A DNA stretch of 64,000 bases from Heterostelium multicystogenum (Eukaryota > Evosea > Eumycetozoa > Acytosteliales > Acytosteliaceae). The DNA lies in contig RCNN01000023.1 in NCBI GenBank assembly GCA_003667245.1, positions 1 to 64,000 of the forward strand. The letters run 5' to 3'. The notes beneath the pieces were generated by a model that saw only the letters and a list, made by a program, of their open reading frames with translations, did no database searches and was not told the origin of the DNA. A program made the position numbers and the translations under genes. Shown piece by piece: positions 21,323 to 33,311 of this stretch (positions are counted from its first letter, which is position 1; every line of letters begins with the position of its first letter).

Positions 21323-23857
21323 TTTATATCCTCTACTATATTATTTCAACTATGATATCAAAATTTTTTATTTAGTATTTATAATTAGGTTTAATGATAC
21401 TAAAACAGTTTTAAAGAGTATGTATTATTTGGATATACAAATAAATAAACAAATTGGTATAATATCTAATACTATAAATTTGTAAAATAAAATATTATGA
21501 TTAATGTGATTCTATTATTAATATAATTTTTGTTTGACTGCACTATCTATCTATTTGATTTATTTAGTACTTGAATCTAGATTGACATTATAATATTTAT
21601 ATCCGTGTGAAAATAACAGTGATGATTTAATGAGTTGAATGGAAATATATTTGATCGAGAAAGTGGTTAAACTATGTAGGAAAATAATACTGTATAATCA
21701 ATTCCCAACAATTGATAGAATTGAGTAATTCTTTACAAAACCAAATGTTTATAATGGTAGATTGATTTACTTGTTGAATTTTTGAATATCTATTTATTCA
21801 AAATTACAGACGTTTGATTGACTTGATTTTCAAACTATCTATTACTATTATTATGTCTATCTTTGTAGAGTTTGTTTTTATTCACGTGAGTGTTTAATTT
21901 TAATTAATTTTCTATGCTGCTATACATAAAACCTAACAACAAAAATAATAATATATTAACATAATAAAATAAATTAATGTTTATTATTATTATTATTTGA
22001 TTTATTTTTATATATATAATTAACAAAATTAGGTACTATTTTATTAGTAATTACCTTTATATAGTTGGGACAATATGGTAATGAATTGAGAAGGGTTAAA
22101 CTAAGTTATACAAATGAATGATAACAATTCTTTTGATATATATTTGTGATATCTATTTAAACTAATATTTGATAGATAACCAATAATGGTTATAAATATA
22201 TTATTTGGAGACAACATTGGAATTCCAATACACTGACATCTATCTATCAACACTCACCCTTTCACACACATACACACAACCACACCATTTCCAATACCAA
22301 CCAAACTCCCACAACCCAATTAAACACATGAAGGAGAGATGTTATTTAGTATTGTCATGGTCGTACTTTGCCTTTAGAAACTCCAAAGATATGTAATTAA
22401 ATTACCATACATCATTAGAGACATGGGATTCATATTGGGATGAAAGAACATTAGTTTTGTTAGTGATGATTGACTGCTTTTGTGGACTGAAGTAGAGTTG
22501 TTGTGGTAAAATGAAATATTTACATTGTAATTTTTTTCTTGTATGTTAGCATTAAAATTTCTATATTTGTGTACCTAGTACTATTACACATTTATAATTA
22601 TTCATGATTTTTGATATGAATAAATATTCTATTATAGAAATTAAAAGATGATTTTTGGTAGTTTGCGACTACCTTTTTGTTATTATATATACGAATATCA
22701 ATTACCACATAGTGAATACATACCCAGACCCATACCTGCTACTACTTTAACCACTGACACTACTACAGAATGAAACTAATTTATTTTGTGACAGGTTTAT
22801 CATGGTGATTATTATGACCAAATAAATGATATGCAATGTTGAATTAGGAATATTTATCTTTAAAGTTAACACATTCTTGAAGGTGTTGTCATTCAACACT
22901 TAATTCCCACCTCAATTACCGTTTTCAAAATAAGATCTGACAAAAAGAAAAAAAGATTTAATATCATAATATTTGATTTATTGAATCAATTCTTTATTAA
23001 ATCAGTTTACACAATTTTAATTATAAGTTTTATACAGATAACAGGTTGGATACACAAATAGAACAAGCACATATGATGTATGATTTAAAATTATTTTTTT
23101 CTTAAAATTGAGATAATTAATGTGTTTAACATTAATTTTAAAACTATTCATAACTATTGAATCATGAATCAACTACATAAATTTAAAATACCAATTATGA
23201 GGTTTCCCAGGAGATTTACCTATCATGTTTATAGCATTTCAAACTAAAACAAATGTTATTAAATAAATGATAAAGTTACTCCAGTGACTTTATCATTAGG
23301 ATGAGTTTAATTTTAAATTTCAACTAAAATATCGTCAATACAACATTTAGAAACAGTAACATTATTTAACCAACCAAACCATCCATCCATCCATCCATCC
23401 ATCCATCCATCCATCGACATCAATCAATCAATCTTTAATCAATAGCTCTAACTCTAACGACAAAATCCAATCAATATTGTTATTATCTTAAAATCAGTTA
23501 CATCAACTTTAAGATTGATTGTAATAAATAAATGTATATTAATTTCAAATACTTTAAAATGATAAAATATCTAACTGTCCATTTTTAAGTATGAGATTTA
23601 AACAATCAATGAGCATTCCTTGACGATTAGATATTATTTAATTAATCCATTTTAAATGTTTAGATAAGATTAGATTCTACTAAATTTATTATACAAATTT
23701 TTGGTCAATTTACAACTAACCTACTAATCAACTAATCAAACGTTCAATCTATTATCTTTGGCTTGAATAACAACTATTGATTAAATAAACTACTGAATTA
23801 AAATAAAATAAAATAATATTATGTATTATTGCTAATATTACTAAATGAATGATGTTA
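21323..23857. other. Long intergenic region
   Basis: 2.5 kb of AT-rich DNA between presenilin and coq6, both on the minus strand. Apart from a CA-rich patch at 22230-22330, a CCAT microsatellite and ordinary A/T runs I see nothing. A 63-codon frame at 22205 is CA-repeat driven and not credible. Confidence 0.6.
23379..23414. repeat. (CCAT)9 microsatellite
   Basis: Nine perfect tandem copies of CCAT followed by CGACATCAATCAATCAATC. Located 440 bp downstream of the coq6 stop codon, outside any coding frame. Confidence 0.9.
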
Positions 23858-25408
23858 TTATTGTTTACTATTACCTATACCATGTAAATTTGAAGTTCCT
23901 TTGGATATTGACATGATAAGTGATTTAAGTGGTGTAAGGTTGTCCAGAAGTGTTAGTCCAAGGTTGCGAATTGCAGTTATGGGCAGCGAAGTATTGCCAA
24001 ATAGATGGAAAAGCGTGTCGATCGATGCCATCATTTTAATGTTTTCAAGTTTTCGGTTCTCTTGGTATTTCGCTAGCATCATCTCGTTGCCAACGTTGTA
24101 GCCAGTAGTCTGTCCCTCTGCAAGTGTTTGTGTGAGTGCAATCACATCTGCAAGTCCAAGATTCACTCCTTGTCCGGCCATTGGATGAACCACATGGGCC
24201 GCATCACCAATCAAACAGAGTCCGCGCTGTGTGTAAGACTTGGTGTGTTCCAGACGCAGTGGGAACGATGCTCGCTTGGAAGCAACTCTCTCGATGGGTG
24301 GTATTGAAATTTCATTACCAGAGAGTCTCTCTGGGTTGGTGCTGAGAACATTGTGCAAAACATCGATAATACTGTTGTTTCCGTTGGACTTGGCGCCAGA
24401 CAACCAAGCGTGCTTCATCTGCACCATAAAACTGTCATCGTCTAATTCCAACAAGTAGTTGGCATGTGCGATATTTGTTGACCAAATAATAGAGGCATAT
24501 CCATCTGCAAGCTTGGAAGAATCAGTTAAACTATAATGATCTTTTACTCGACTACTATCAATCAACTATATACATACTGGCAACATTGCTATTGGCCCTG
24601 TTGGAAGGAATCGTTGATACAAAGTTGTTGTCTGATATCCTGGTGCCAATTTAATAGTACATACAACTGCCTTTTGGTTATAGCTCTTTCCAATGCTCTC
24701 TAAATTAAGTTGTTTCTTGATAATTGAATTACCTCCATCTGCGGCAATCTATGTAATTACGATGTCATATAATCTCATCAGTATGCTATTAAAGAGTTTA
24801 TGTATATTAATTCTTACAATTAGATCAGTTGTCAGCTGTTCATTGTTTGCAAGAGTCACTGTTGTAAGTGGTTGTTCATTTGATTGGAGCTGAACAGATT
24901 TGACTGAAGCTGGCGACTTTATTGTAATGGAATCATATTGTTTGGTTGTTTCAAGGAGTGCTGATGTAACCAACTTGTTCTCCAAGATATAACCCATCGA
25001 CTCGCTGGTGGAGTTATCGTGGAAGTGTATACCACTGCCACCACTAGCATCCCACACTCTGAGCTGATTGAAAGAAGCTGTTCTTTTTGTTTCCTTAATG
25101 AGTGGCCATGCTCCAATCGCATCGAACAGACCTATCGATGTGTGATTGAATGAGAGTGTTCGTAGGTCTGGTTCGGCTGCCAACGGATACAGTGGTTGTA
25201 CTGGTGCGCTTTCAATCAGCGCTACTTTTAGATGCTTTGTACTCGCAGTGGATCCAAGCGCACAAGCCATTGAAGAACCAACCAATCCTCCACCAACAAT
25301 CACAACATCATAATGGTTGATACTGTTAGTTTGAGTTGTGCAATAGTGTCTACCACTAACACCTTTATTTAAGAGTGATAAAGATGATCTATTTAAGAAT
25401 CTATTCAT
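23858..25408 (-). CDS. coq6: Ubiquinone biosynthesis monooxygenase COQ6, mitochondrial
   Basis: FAD-dependent aromatic hydroxylase that adds the C5 hydroxyl in ubiquinone biosynthesis, on the matrix side of the inner mitochondrial membrane. Exons 25408-24818, 24748-24578 and 24511-23858. The N-terminus (MNRFLNRSSLSLLNKG) is an Arg/Ser-rich presequence without acids. Motifs: the FAD dinucleotide fold VVIVGGGLVGSSMACALG, the RTLSFNHTS segment, the DG motif (AADGGNS) at the exon 1/2 junction, RFLPTGPIAMLP and LADGYASIIWST at the exon 2/3 junction, and the second FAD motif GLCLIGDAAHVVHPMAGQGVNLGLAD. About 470 residues, full length and unbroken. Divergent from the MetE-like gene with 381 bp between start codons. 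Confidence 0.95.
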
Positions 25409-25789
25409 TGTTTTGATTCATATGAATCACACATTGCTCATTTTAAATCTGTCAGAATTTGTTCAACCCAACAAAATGATCTTTTTTTGGGTTTGTTTTT
25501 GTGATGTGATCATTACAACACAGAAGCATATTTAACTACTACATTTATTAGGTATTGGGCTATGGAAAGTGAAAAAATGATTAGGTACCAATTTACAAAT
25601 CAAAAGTTTAAATTAAACTTCTTCCAATTCATATTTAGGGGGCAGATTGAGATTTAATTTAATTTGTTTATTTTAAGTAGAATATTAAACAACTTAAAAT
25701 ATTAATATATATTCAACTGATCAGTTTTTATCATTATTTTAAATACATATTGATTAACAAATACTATAACAATTCATTATCACTTTAAA
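25409..25789. other. Divergent promoter region of coq6 and the MetE-like gene
   Basis: AT-rich, with T runs near 25485-25500. No other feature recognised. Confidence 0.6.
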
Positions 25790-26863
25790 ATGATTGACAA
25801 TGATTCTATTCCAACTGAACCCATTGGTTCACTACCACGTCCATTATCTTTGTGTACTATGATGGCTGACCATGCCAGTGGAAAAATTTCCAAAGAAAAA
25901 TTAAATGAAGAAATCCATAAATGTATAAACATGGTTGTTGACAAACAAAAAGAAATTGGAGCTGAAATGTTTGTAGATGGAGAGTATTGGAAGCCATCCT
26001 TTATAACCTATTGCCTTGATGGTTCAAAACAAATCAAGTCAGGTGGAGTAACAATTCCATTCCAAGATGGACACCATAGACAACTTCCTGTTCTTACCGA
26101 AGGTCCCTTTAAATACACACAATTTGCTGCTGACAATTTACATATTATTAAATGTGCAAGAACCCCAGCAGTGAAGTATTCAGTCATCTCACCAAGTGCA
26201 ATGAGTTTACTCTATCCAGCAGATGGTATTAGAGACTATAGTCGAGAGAATTTCATTGAAGATGTATTAAATAATGCAGAAACCGATATCAGAAGATTAT
26301 TAGGAGTTGGTGTTGATATTGTTCAAATTGACTGTACAGAAATGCGTTTGGCAATAAAACTAGATCCATCAAAGAACCTTCTTAGGAGTTTTATTGAATT
26401 GAACAACAGACTATTGGATAGATTCAATAGCCATCAACTTCAGAGAATTGGAATTCATGTTTGCCCAGGCGGAGACCAAGATAGTACACACTCCTTTGAT
26501 GTGGATTACACTGAGTTGATTGAAGATCTCTTTAAACTCAAAGCTAAAAGATTTTACATGTCGTTTGCAGCCGAAAGATCAAAATCCAGAATTCTTGAAA
26601 CATTGAGCAGATTTAAACCAGAGGACGTAATTGTTTTCCTTGGAGTCACCAACGTCATTTCACCAACCATTGAAACACCAGAAGCTGTTAGAGATTTAGT
26701 GATGGAAATCGCTGATTATTTTCCAATTGGAACATTTGGTACATGCGATGACTGTGGTTTCGCTCCATTTAGTGATGACCAATCCACATCACTTGATATA
26801 GCACTAGCTAAAATGGATGCAAGAATTAAAGGTACTAAATTAGCGGAAGAACGATTGTGTTAA
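25790..26863 (+). CDS. MetE C-terminal-domain-like methyltransferase (UROD/MetE superfamily)
   Basis: Single-exon, intact, 357 residues. Related to the catalytic (C-terminal) barrel of cobalamin-independent methionine synthase, a zinc-dependent thiol methyltransferase. The N-terminus IPTEPIGSLPRP matches the phosphate/folate loop of the family. Candidate zinc ligands are His223 and Cys225 (GIHVCPGGD), Glu262 (FAAERSKS) and Cys319 or Cys322 (GTCDDCGFAPFSDD). The N-terminal half of true MetE (about 350 residues) is absent. Stand-alone proteins of this shape are common in bacteria and some fungi; their substrate is generally unknown, so it may act on another thiol. Lack of introns and of low-complexity inserts, unlike most neighbours, would fit acquisition from bacteria. 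The stop lies 112 bp from the convergent next gene. Confidence 0.85.
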   Translation: MIDNDSIPTEPIGSLPRPLSLCTMMADHASGKISKEKLNEEIHKCINMVVDKQKEIGAEMFVDGEYWKPSFITYCLDGSKQIKSGGVTIPFQDGHHRQLPVLTEGPFKYTQFAADNLHIIKCARTPAVKYSVISPSAMSLLYPADGIRDYSRENFIEDVLNNAETDIRRLLGVGVDIVQIDCTEMRLAIKLDPSKNLLRSFIELNNRLLDRFNSHQLQRIGIHVCPGGDQDSTHSFDVDYTELIEDLFKLKAKRFYMSFAAERSKSRILETLSRFKPEDVIVFLGVTNVISPTIETPEAVRDLVMEIADYFPIGTFGTCDDCGFAPFSDDQSTSLDIALAKMDARIKGTKLAEERLC

Positions 26864-26975
26864 ATCTTCACCATAATGAAGTTTGTTTGTTCCATAATTC
26901 TACTTTTCAGTTTATCAAAAATAAAAAGCTAATGAAATTATTCAATCAACTAATAAGTTCGAAAGATGTGCTTAT

Positions 26976-29900
26976 TTATTTCTTTTGATACTTTTTCATT
27001 TCAAATTTAAGTGAATCGTTTTCATTTTCCATCTCTGCCATGGTCATTTTGGTTTGAATGAATTTCGACTCCAGTGTCATGTATTCCTGCTTCAAGGTCA
27101 AAAGCTCTTGATTTGATTGTTTCTTAAGATTTTCGATTTCAGCTGTGAGTTGATTAATCTTGTTGTTGAAATAGTCCTTCTCTTCCTCCGATTGAGCAGA
27201 CTCCAAAGTCTTTTTCAAAAGTTCTTCCTCGATGTCTTTATATGCCTTTGCATTTGTCTTTCTATTTGTGTCTGTAATTCGAACAATTCCCTTTGGTCTG
27301 TATGCATCGCTATCCTTTGATTTATTACCCATTAATATTTCACAATTACCAAGTTCTAAGCTCCACACAATATCTATTTAAGAAATATTAATATTATTAA
27401 ACAATTTGAAAAGTTGATGTAAACTTACCTAATTTAAACTTTTTTGATTCCTTTCTTTAAGTTATTGATATCCTCTTTCTTTTGCTCGATAGTATTCACT
27501 AGCTTAGTAATAAAGTTTTGAATGTCTGGTATTTTGAGTCCAGACTTCTTGGAAGAGCTGCCCTTTTTCTTGACAACCATTACTTGGGTTCCTTGGAGTC
27601 GGACATTGACTTCAGCAATCCAATCATTGAGCTCAGAATCAACTGCAATAATGGTTGCTGCTTCTTTCTTCTGTCTGCGACGATAAGAAACCAAAAGATT
27701 TGTGTTATCGGCTTGGCGTGAAGGGATAAACTCATCGTCTGGGATTGGTAGTGGGCGAAGAGTGGTAGAAGTAGTTAGCTTGGGGTGCTCAATTCCTGTT
27801 GCCTCGAATGTTCCGACCTTGAAAACAATGTTTTGACCAGTGGAGTTATTGACCAGAGCCAATCCCATAGAATCAACTTTGAACTCGCTGAGAGCACTAC
27901 CATCCGATGCAACAGTGGTGTCAACTATGTCACCAACCATTGCCTTTGGCTCCAAGAGGTGTTGAAGTGGCAAAAAGAATACACCCTTTTGTATACAGAT
28001 ATATACTGACCAATGGTATTGTTGTAGAGTTTTCTCTACTTTGTTTTTGATAGTAAGAGTTCTGTCGACATGTTTCTCCTTCATACTATTCAACTTTTTC
28101 TTGGCGACTGATTTGATAGATTTAATTCTCGACTGCATCAAAGACTTCATCTTGTCAGGTGATAAGTACTTCTTTCCAATGAAATCCAAATACTGTGATT
28201 GATCTTTTGTAATTCTGAAATTGAAGTCACTTGAAATAAATGTTAAATCAATCTTGGGTATTCTCTAAATAATGTTAATTTCAAGTTGGAAAAGTTTGTT
28301 AGATGCTGGAAGATTCATAGTTGATTTATAACACCATTACCTTTTCATTTAACATTAACTGTGAGCGCGATGCTCTTAAAAACAAACTGATAGCTGTTGG
28401 TTGCAATACGGCAGTACTATTACTATTTTCATTTATAATACATGATATATTTTCCATTTTGAACTTAAAGAAATATTTTTGATTAGTAACTATTTATCAC
28501 TGAAGGAAATTTTTTAGCTACTTACTGAAAATCTGTGGTCTAATCCAGACAATGTAATTGGATCTGGTGTACATGATGCATCGATTAGCTGAAGACCTTC
28601 GTAGAGATGTGGTACATTCTTCCATTCAGAATGATTACGCATGATGAATGATCCAAGTTTCAGCTTCATAGTGTAACCTTTGAATTGTTCTTCATTTGGG
28701 TCCTCTGGAATAAAGATGAGTGTCTCTGTTGCTTTTACGATAACCTTGATTTGATTCTTCCAATTACTTCCAAGTTTGAACTTTCTCTTGAATTTCGAGA
28801 TAGTCTTTTTTGCCTGTTTCGACAACCTTCTTTTTAATTGCAGCTGGATCCAGTACCTTTTGGTGGCTCCTGATTCGCCTCCAGTTGCTGATACTGACGA
28901 AGGTACTTCTCCGGTATTACCAATTTCAATCTCTTGTAGTGTGCTGTTTCCATTAGTATTGTCATTTAGTTTTGATGGGCTTGTTGGATCGATGATTGAT
29001 GTATCGCTTTCAGAATCAGTCTCAAGATCCTGTTCTGGTGGCATAAGGAATGAAATTAGCTTTTTCCATGAACGTCTGTCTCCAAACAACATAAAGTGTG
29101 ATAAATGAAGATTCAATTCAAGACCAATAAGAGGAGGAACTGGTCTTCCATCGAATGAGACCAACTTGGAGAGAGGATCTGGGTTGTCATCAGTGACAAT
29201 CGGCTTACGGAAAATAAAGTTACCCTTCATCAAGTATGGTCCCTGATAGTGGTGAATCTGGATACGCTCGCTGATTCCATCTGAACTGATCGAGGTGATG
29301 GAGTGATCATACTTTCTAGCAGATGGTCGTGGGCTCTCTTCGTTGCTGCCACACAATTCATGTCTGACCTTACGATTCTTGAAAGACTCTATCTCCTGAA
29401 TCTGTAAACTGTTCATCACCACCGAAACAATGCTCTCTCTAATCGGAAGAGAGTAAATAACTACATTATCCTCGTTTGTTTGGTTTATAATTGACATTGG
29501 TCGAAGTAAATCCAAAATGTAATCCATCACCTTGGAACTGGAATCCACTATCGAAATTACTATCAGAACTATGACTATCAACTAGCTCTAACTTCCATTT
29601 ATCAATATGGAAATCATAGGTAACACTGGAAAAAGATATTTGTTAAAATCATTTACTATCTAGTTAGCATTTAATGAACATACTCTGAGTGCTTTGGAAG
29701 TGGTGGATCTTGCTCAACGTTGTTGGGAGTAAGAGATTCCAATTCACCAGGAGAGGTGGATCTTTTTGATTGGAGATGGTGATGAAACCTTGGACTGGCG
29801 AACTACTACCAGGAGAAAGTGTACTTCCTTCTTTCTTAATATCTTCTTTTTCCTTTTTCTCTTTCTTTTCCTTCTTCTTTTGCTCTTTGACTCTGGTTCT

Positions 29901-30838
29901 GCTAAAGCTGCAGGTGGTTGGAGCAGCTCTTGCTAATATCTCTTGGAAACTAGTGAACAAATCTGAAATCAAGTGCCACTGAGTAAGAGTCCAATTTAGA
30001 TTCAAGAATCCCAATAATATCTCGACTTTAGCACTAAGTTGTGACAATCTTTAATTCTTCTCTTTGACGAAAACTAGTAGTTTAAAGTTTAAGTATACAG
30101 CACTAAAAATGATAGTAATATGATTACATACTAATACTTTGAGAGGCATATTCTCAATGACATTATAAGACATTCCACCGATATCTTGAATTTTGATGGA
30201 AATAGATTTGGCTGTAATTAATTTGTGTAATGACTCGACACCTTGCTCCTTGTCAACCGTCTTAATCTGTGTTAGATCAACTGGCTGGAATCCAGAGTTG
30301 GTTGATTGGACCAACACATCGTCCACCTCCAATATCAATGAATCACCTCTGTTAGTCGCGACCGACAACTGCAGTTTCTTCACCTCAACCATCATATTCT
30401 CTGTGACTTCATTTCTCTTATTCTTATTCTTCTTCTCTGAATCTGTTGTTCAATCGGATAAATATGTTAGTTACTTGATAATGTCCACAAATTACTGCTA
30501 AATATGTCATTATAAATTACTTTTTGAATTGTGGCTGAAGTGCAGTGACTACTTCAGGCTCCTTCAGTTGAATGGAAATGGTTTGCATTGACATTGTGAT
30601 TGGATCCTTTCTGTAGGAAGTCCAAGGAACTTTGGCAGTGAGTGAATCACAACTAGCTTGAATAACACGCAGTTGTGGCGGAATCAAAAGCAACTCCTGG
30701 ATGACATTCTCATTCAAATGCAGATCTACCAATTGACCCTCACCCTTCAGCAATGACATAGAGAAGTTATCAGGTGTGAAGTTCTTGATGAACAACTTCA
30801 AGTACTTTTTTCAGTACTTTCAAAACGATTGCCTCCAT
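26976..30838 (-). CDS. BLTP3/SHIP164 (UHRF1BP1-like) bridge-like lipid transfer protein
   Basis: Chorein-type protein expected to form a hydrophobic channel moving lipids between membranes. The ATG at 30838 begins MEAIVLKVLKK and, after removing one A from an A6 run, continues YLKLFIKNFTPDNFSMSLLKGEGQL, the chorein start with the LKGEG motif. Next come ELLLIPPQLRVIQASCDSLTAKVPW and the TSYRKDPITMSM segment, the order seen in UHRF1BP1/UHRF1BP1L rather than VPS13. Five or more short introns separate exons at about 30510, 30420, 30050, 29640, 28520, 28200 and 27420. The middle has Ser/Asp-rich loops and a Lys-rich run (KEQKKKEKKEKKEKED). The C-terminus is a coiled coil (27250-26980: EEELLKKTLESAQSEEEKDY). 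Breaks near 30810, 29780 and 27460 are in A runs or single bases. About 1,050 residues, shorter than human proteins. Confidence 0.75.
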
Positions 30839-31783
30839 GAATTGAATGTAATCTAATCTAATCTAAATTTAACCAAATCAAACAGAACCGAGTCGAACGA
30901 ACTGTGCCTCTATCAACTTAAACCCAAACTAATCTAACTAAACTAACTACCTAACAAATAAATAATATCTATAATACTATTATTATTATATTAGTTGAGA
31001 GTTATAAAAAAACAATAATAATATTATTTAAATTATAGATAGATAGAAAGATAGGATAGACAGATAGATAGATATTTAATATTAAATGATAATTTTGTTT
31101 TTGTATTTTGTGTTTTTGCTTTTTTGATTTTCACAATGTCTAATTTACACACTAAAATTTATAATTATTGGTGGTTTGGCGATGTGGTTTTCATTAATAA
31201 TTATTCTGCATGTTTAATGTTCATCAGAATATTCAAAAAAAATGAATTAACTCATAACCATTTCCCAATTTTATTATAAACACGAAATTTGAAGTTCATT
31301 CATTCATTCAATCTATCAAACTATCAATTTACAAAATTGATCTATTAATGGTGACTAACTTTTCTAAATTTAATGTTTTATTTATCTTTGGTTTTATTAT
31401 TATTATTATTTTGTTTTTTAAGGGTTATATAATTAAAGTATTCTCCTATACAATTACTATTCACTTCAATTTAAATCATTTTCAAGTATTAAAAGATTGT
31501 ACATAAGGAGGTCACTGTACCACCTGATTTGAATCCAACGCCCATCATGTCAAGGATTACGGCTGTTGAATCTTCGAAGGTGTGAGTATATTTTTTTCAT
31601 TTAAATCTCGGATTAATTTACTTTGACATTCTTTTTTTTAAATCATGGGACGAAATCTCAAAAATTAATTTTAAACGTTACTTTATTTATTTAAAATATT
31701 GAATTATTCATGTTTTAGAGTTGTTGTATGATTATTTAAATATGATTATTAATAAAATAATAGTATTATTTGTTTATTTCAGT
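30839..31783. other. Intergenic region
   Basis: Upstream of the BLTP3-like gene and downstream of the RhoGEF gene (both minus). GATA-like repeats (31040-31070) and T runs. A short GC-balanced patch at 31500-31580 has no convincing frame. No gene seen. Confidence 0.6.
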
Positions 31784-33311
31784 TTAGGTTGCTGATGAAA
31801 TTTCAATTGTCATGGAAGATGATTTGTCGTTTCTGGGTGTGGTTGTAGGTGAGGTTGTAGTTGTTGGGCTGCTGGTTAAATCGGTGGAAGATGTGGTGAG
31901 TGATCCTGAAGAGATGGTTTTTGAATTTGATATTTTCATGGGTGTTGTTGCTGTTGTTGGTGAAAGAGTGTTTGGTGTTGTTGATTCGCTTGTGCAATTG
32001 TTTAATGGGAAAGTTCCATAAAAGTTTGGCTTGGGTAGAGGTGATGGAGGTCGGTATGGGAAAGCTTTTGTCATTCTGTGTACATCGTGGTAGCGTTGTG
32101 AAGGTGTCGATGGTCGTTGCCACTGCTTGGTTGGTGTGACTATGGTTGGTTCATTGGTGAAGGTGAGGCTGAGGATGATAGGTTGGAGAGAGATGGGATG
32201 GTGGGATGTTATACAGTTGATTGTGATCGATATGTGTTGTGTACTTCCAACGTGGCAAAGGTGACTGTGGTTCCTGAACTTTGGAGCGTGACCAGCCACT
32301 AGAGGCAATAGTTGGTCTCAAGTAAGAGGGTATATTATTGTAGTTATCGTGGAAGTTGTCGCTATTTGAGAGAACAGCATCGATTGCTTTCTTGTGCATT
32401 GAAATACTATTGCGTGGTTTACGCTTTGATGATGCGGAGGCAGGACGTTTTGGACTGAATGGAACTGTGTTGCTGACCTGTTCTTCCTCGTCTGCTTCGC
32501 TTTCTTGTGCTGTTAATACATTCATTTATATTGGAAGCCGTGACTCTGACCATCTCCAAAAGTCGACCTAGATTTTCATAATCTGCATTCTGTGGATTGG
32601 TGTTCTTTAGTAAATCAGTGAACAACAAAACGTATCTAGGTGTCTGTTGAATTGGTAAAATCAAGTAGCTTGGTAGATATCCAAACATTTCAATCAACTC
32701 TGAAAACGATTCATTATCGACCAACGAAGAATAGATTTTAAATGCATTGTTATAATTCTTTACATATGGCAAATAGGTTGAAAAAGTGGTAACTAAATAA
32801 GATACACCAATTAATAATCTACACACAGAGAGTTCTCATTTCTTCAATACAATACATACATATTCTATATAAATTTGTCCTATTAAATGTGGAGGTGGTT
32901 TGGAAAGTGTAGATATTATCTTTCTGTGTAGTTCAAGGATTTCCTCAATATTAGAAAACATTTGGTTCACCTTGTCGATCGATATGATTGCTCTATAAAA
33001 TTCATCTTCTATCAGTGGTTTCTTTAGATTTCGACTAAGAGATTTCAACTTGTTGATATAAGTTTGTTCGAAATTAATAATCTCTCTGATAATAAACTTT
33101 CTATATTTTTATCTTTCTAACTGTAAAGTTGTGAATGTAAGCTTGTTATTAGTCTAAATTATTTTTGGATGTCCAATTGCTGATACATACAAAACTCTGA
33201 ATGTTTTCTTCTGACGAGCCATCCTCTAACGAATCTCTGAATGACAGTGGCAGAGGCCTGTTGTCGCAATATAAATTTCGATTTTAAGTAAAGGTCCAAA
33301 GGATATATCAT
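31784..33311 (-). CDS. RhoGEF (DH domain) protein with N-terminal IQ motif
   Basis: Guanine-nucleotide exchange factor for Rac/Rho GTPases. The ATG at 33311 opens MIYPLDLYLKSKFILRQQ, followed by a textbook IQ motif, TVIQRFVRGWLVRRK, for calmodulin or myosin-light-chain-like proteins. After an intron starting at 33190 the DH domain begins: REIINFEQTYINKLKSLSRN (CR1), then ELHRKIISTLSKPPPHLIG. After a second intron near 32870-32790 come TTFSTYLPYVKNYNNAFKIY and the CR3 helix LPSYLILPIQQTPRYVLLF, whose QxxxRYxLLL pattern contacts the GTPase. No PH domain follows. The C-terminal third is disordered, Ser/Thr/Pro-rich and ends after a poly-Thr/Ser stretch (TTTTSPTTTPRND) at 31784. Frame changes near 32530 and 32260 lie between clearly continuous segments. 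Confidence 0.85.

Noticed and set aside
20961..21485. Plus-strand hydrophobic frame of 174 codons
   Set aside because: It is the antisense shadow of the Asn/Ser-rich N-terminus of presenilin; Leu/Ile runs come from the complement of AAT/AAC repeats.
22205..22396. 63-codon plus-strand frame
   Set aside because: Composition comes from a CA-rich repeat and there is no conserved feature or intron.
31812..32302. Plus-strand Val/Gly/Asp-rich frames
   Set aside because: Antisense of the Ser/Thr/Pro-rich RhoGEF tail.
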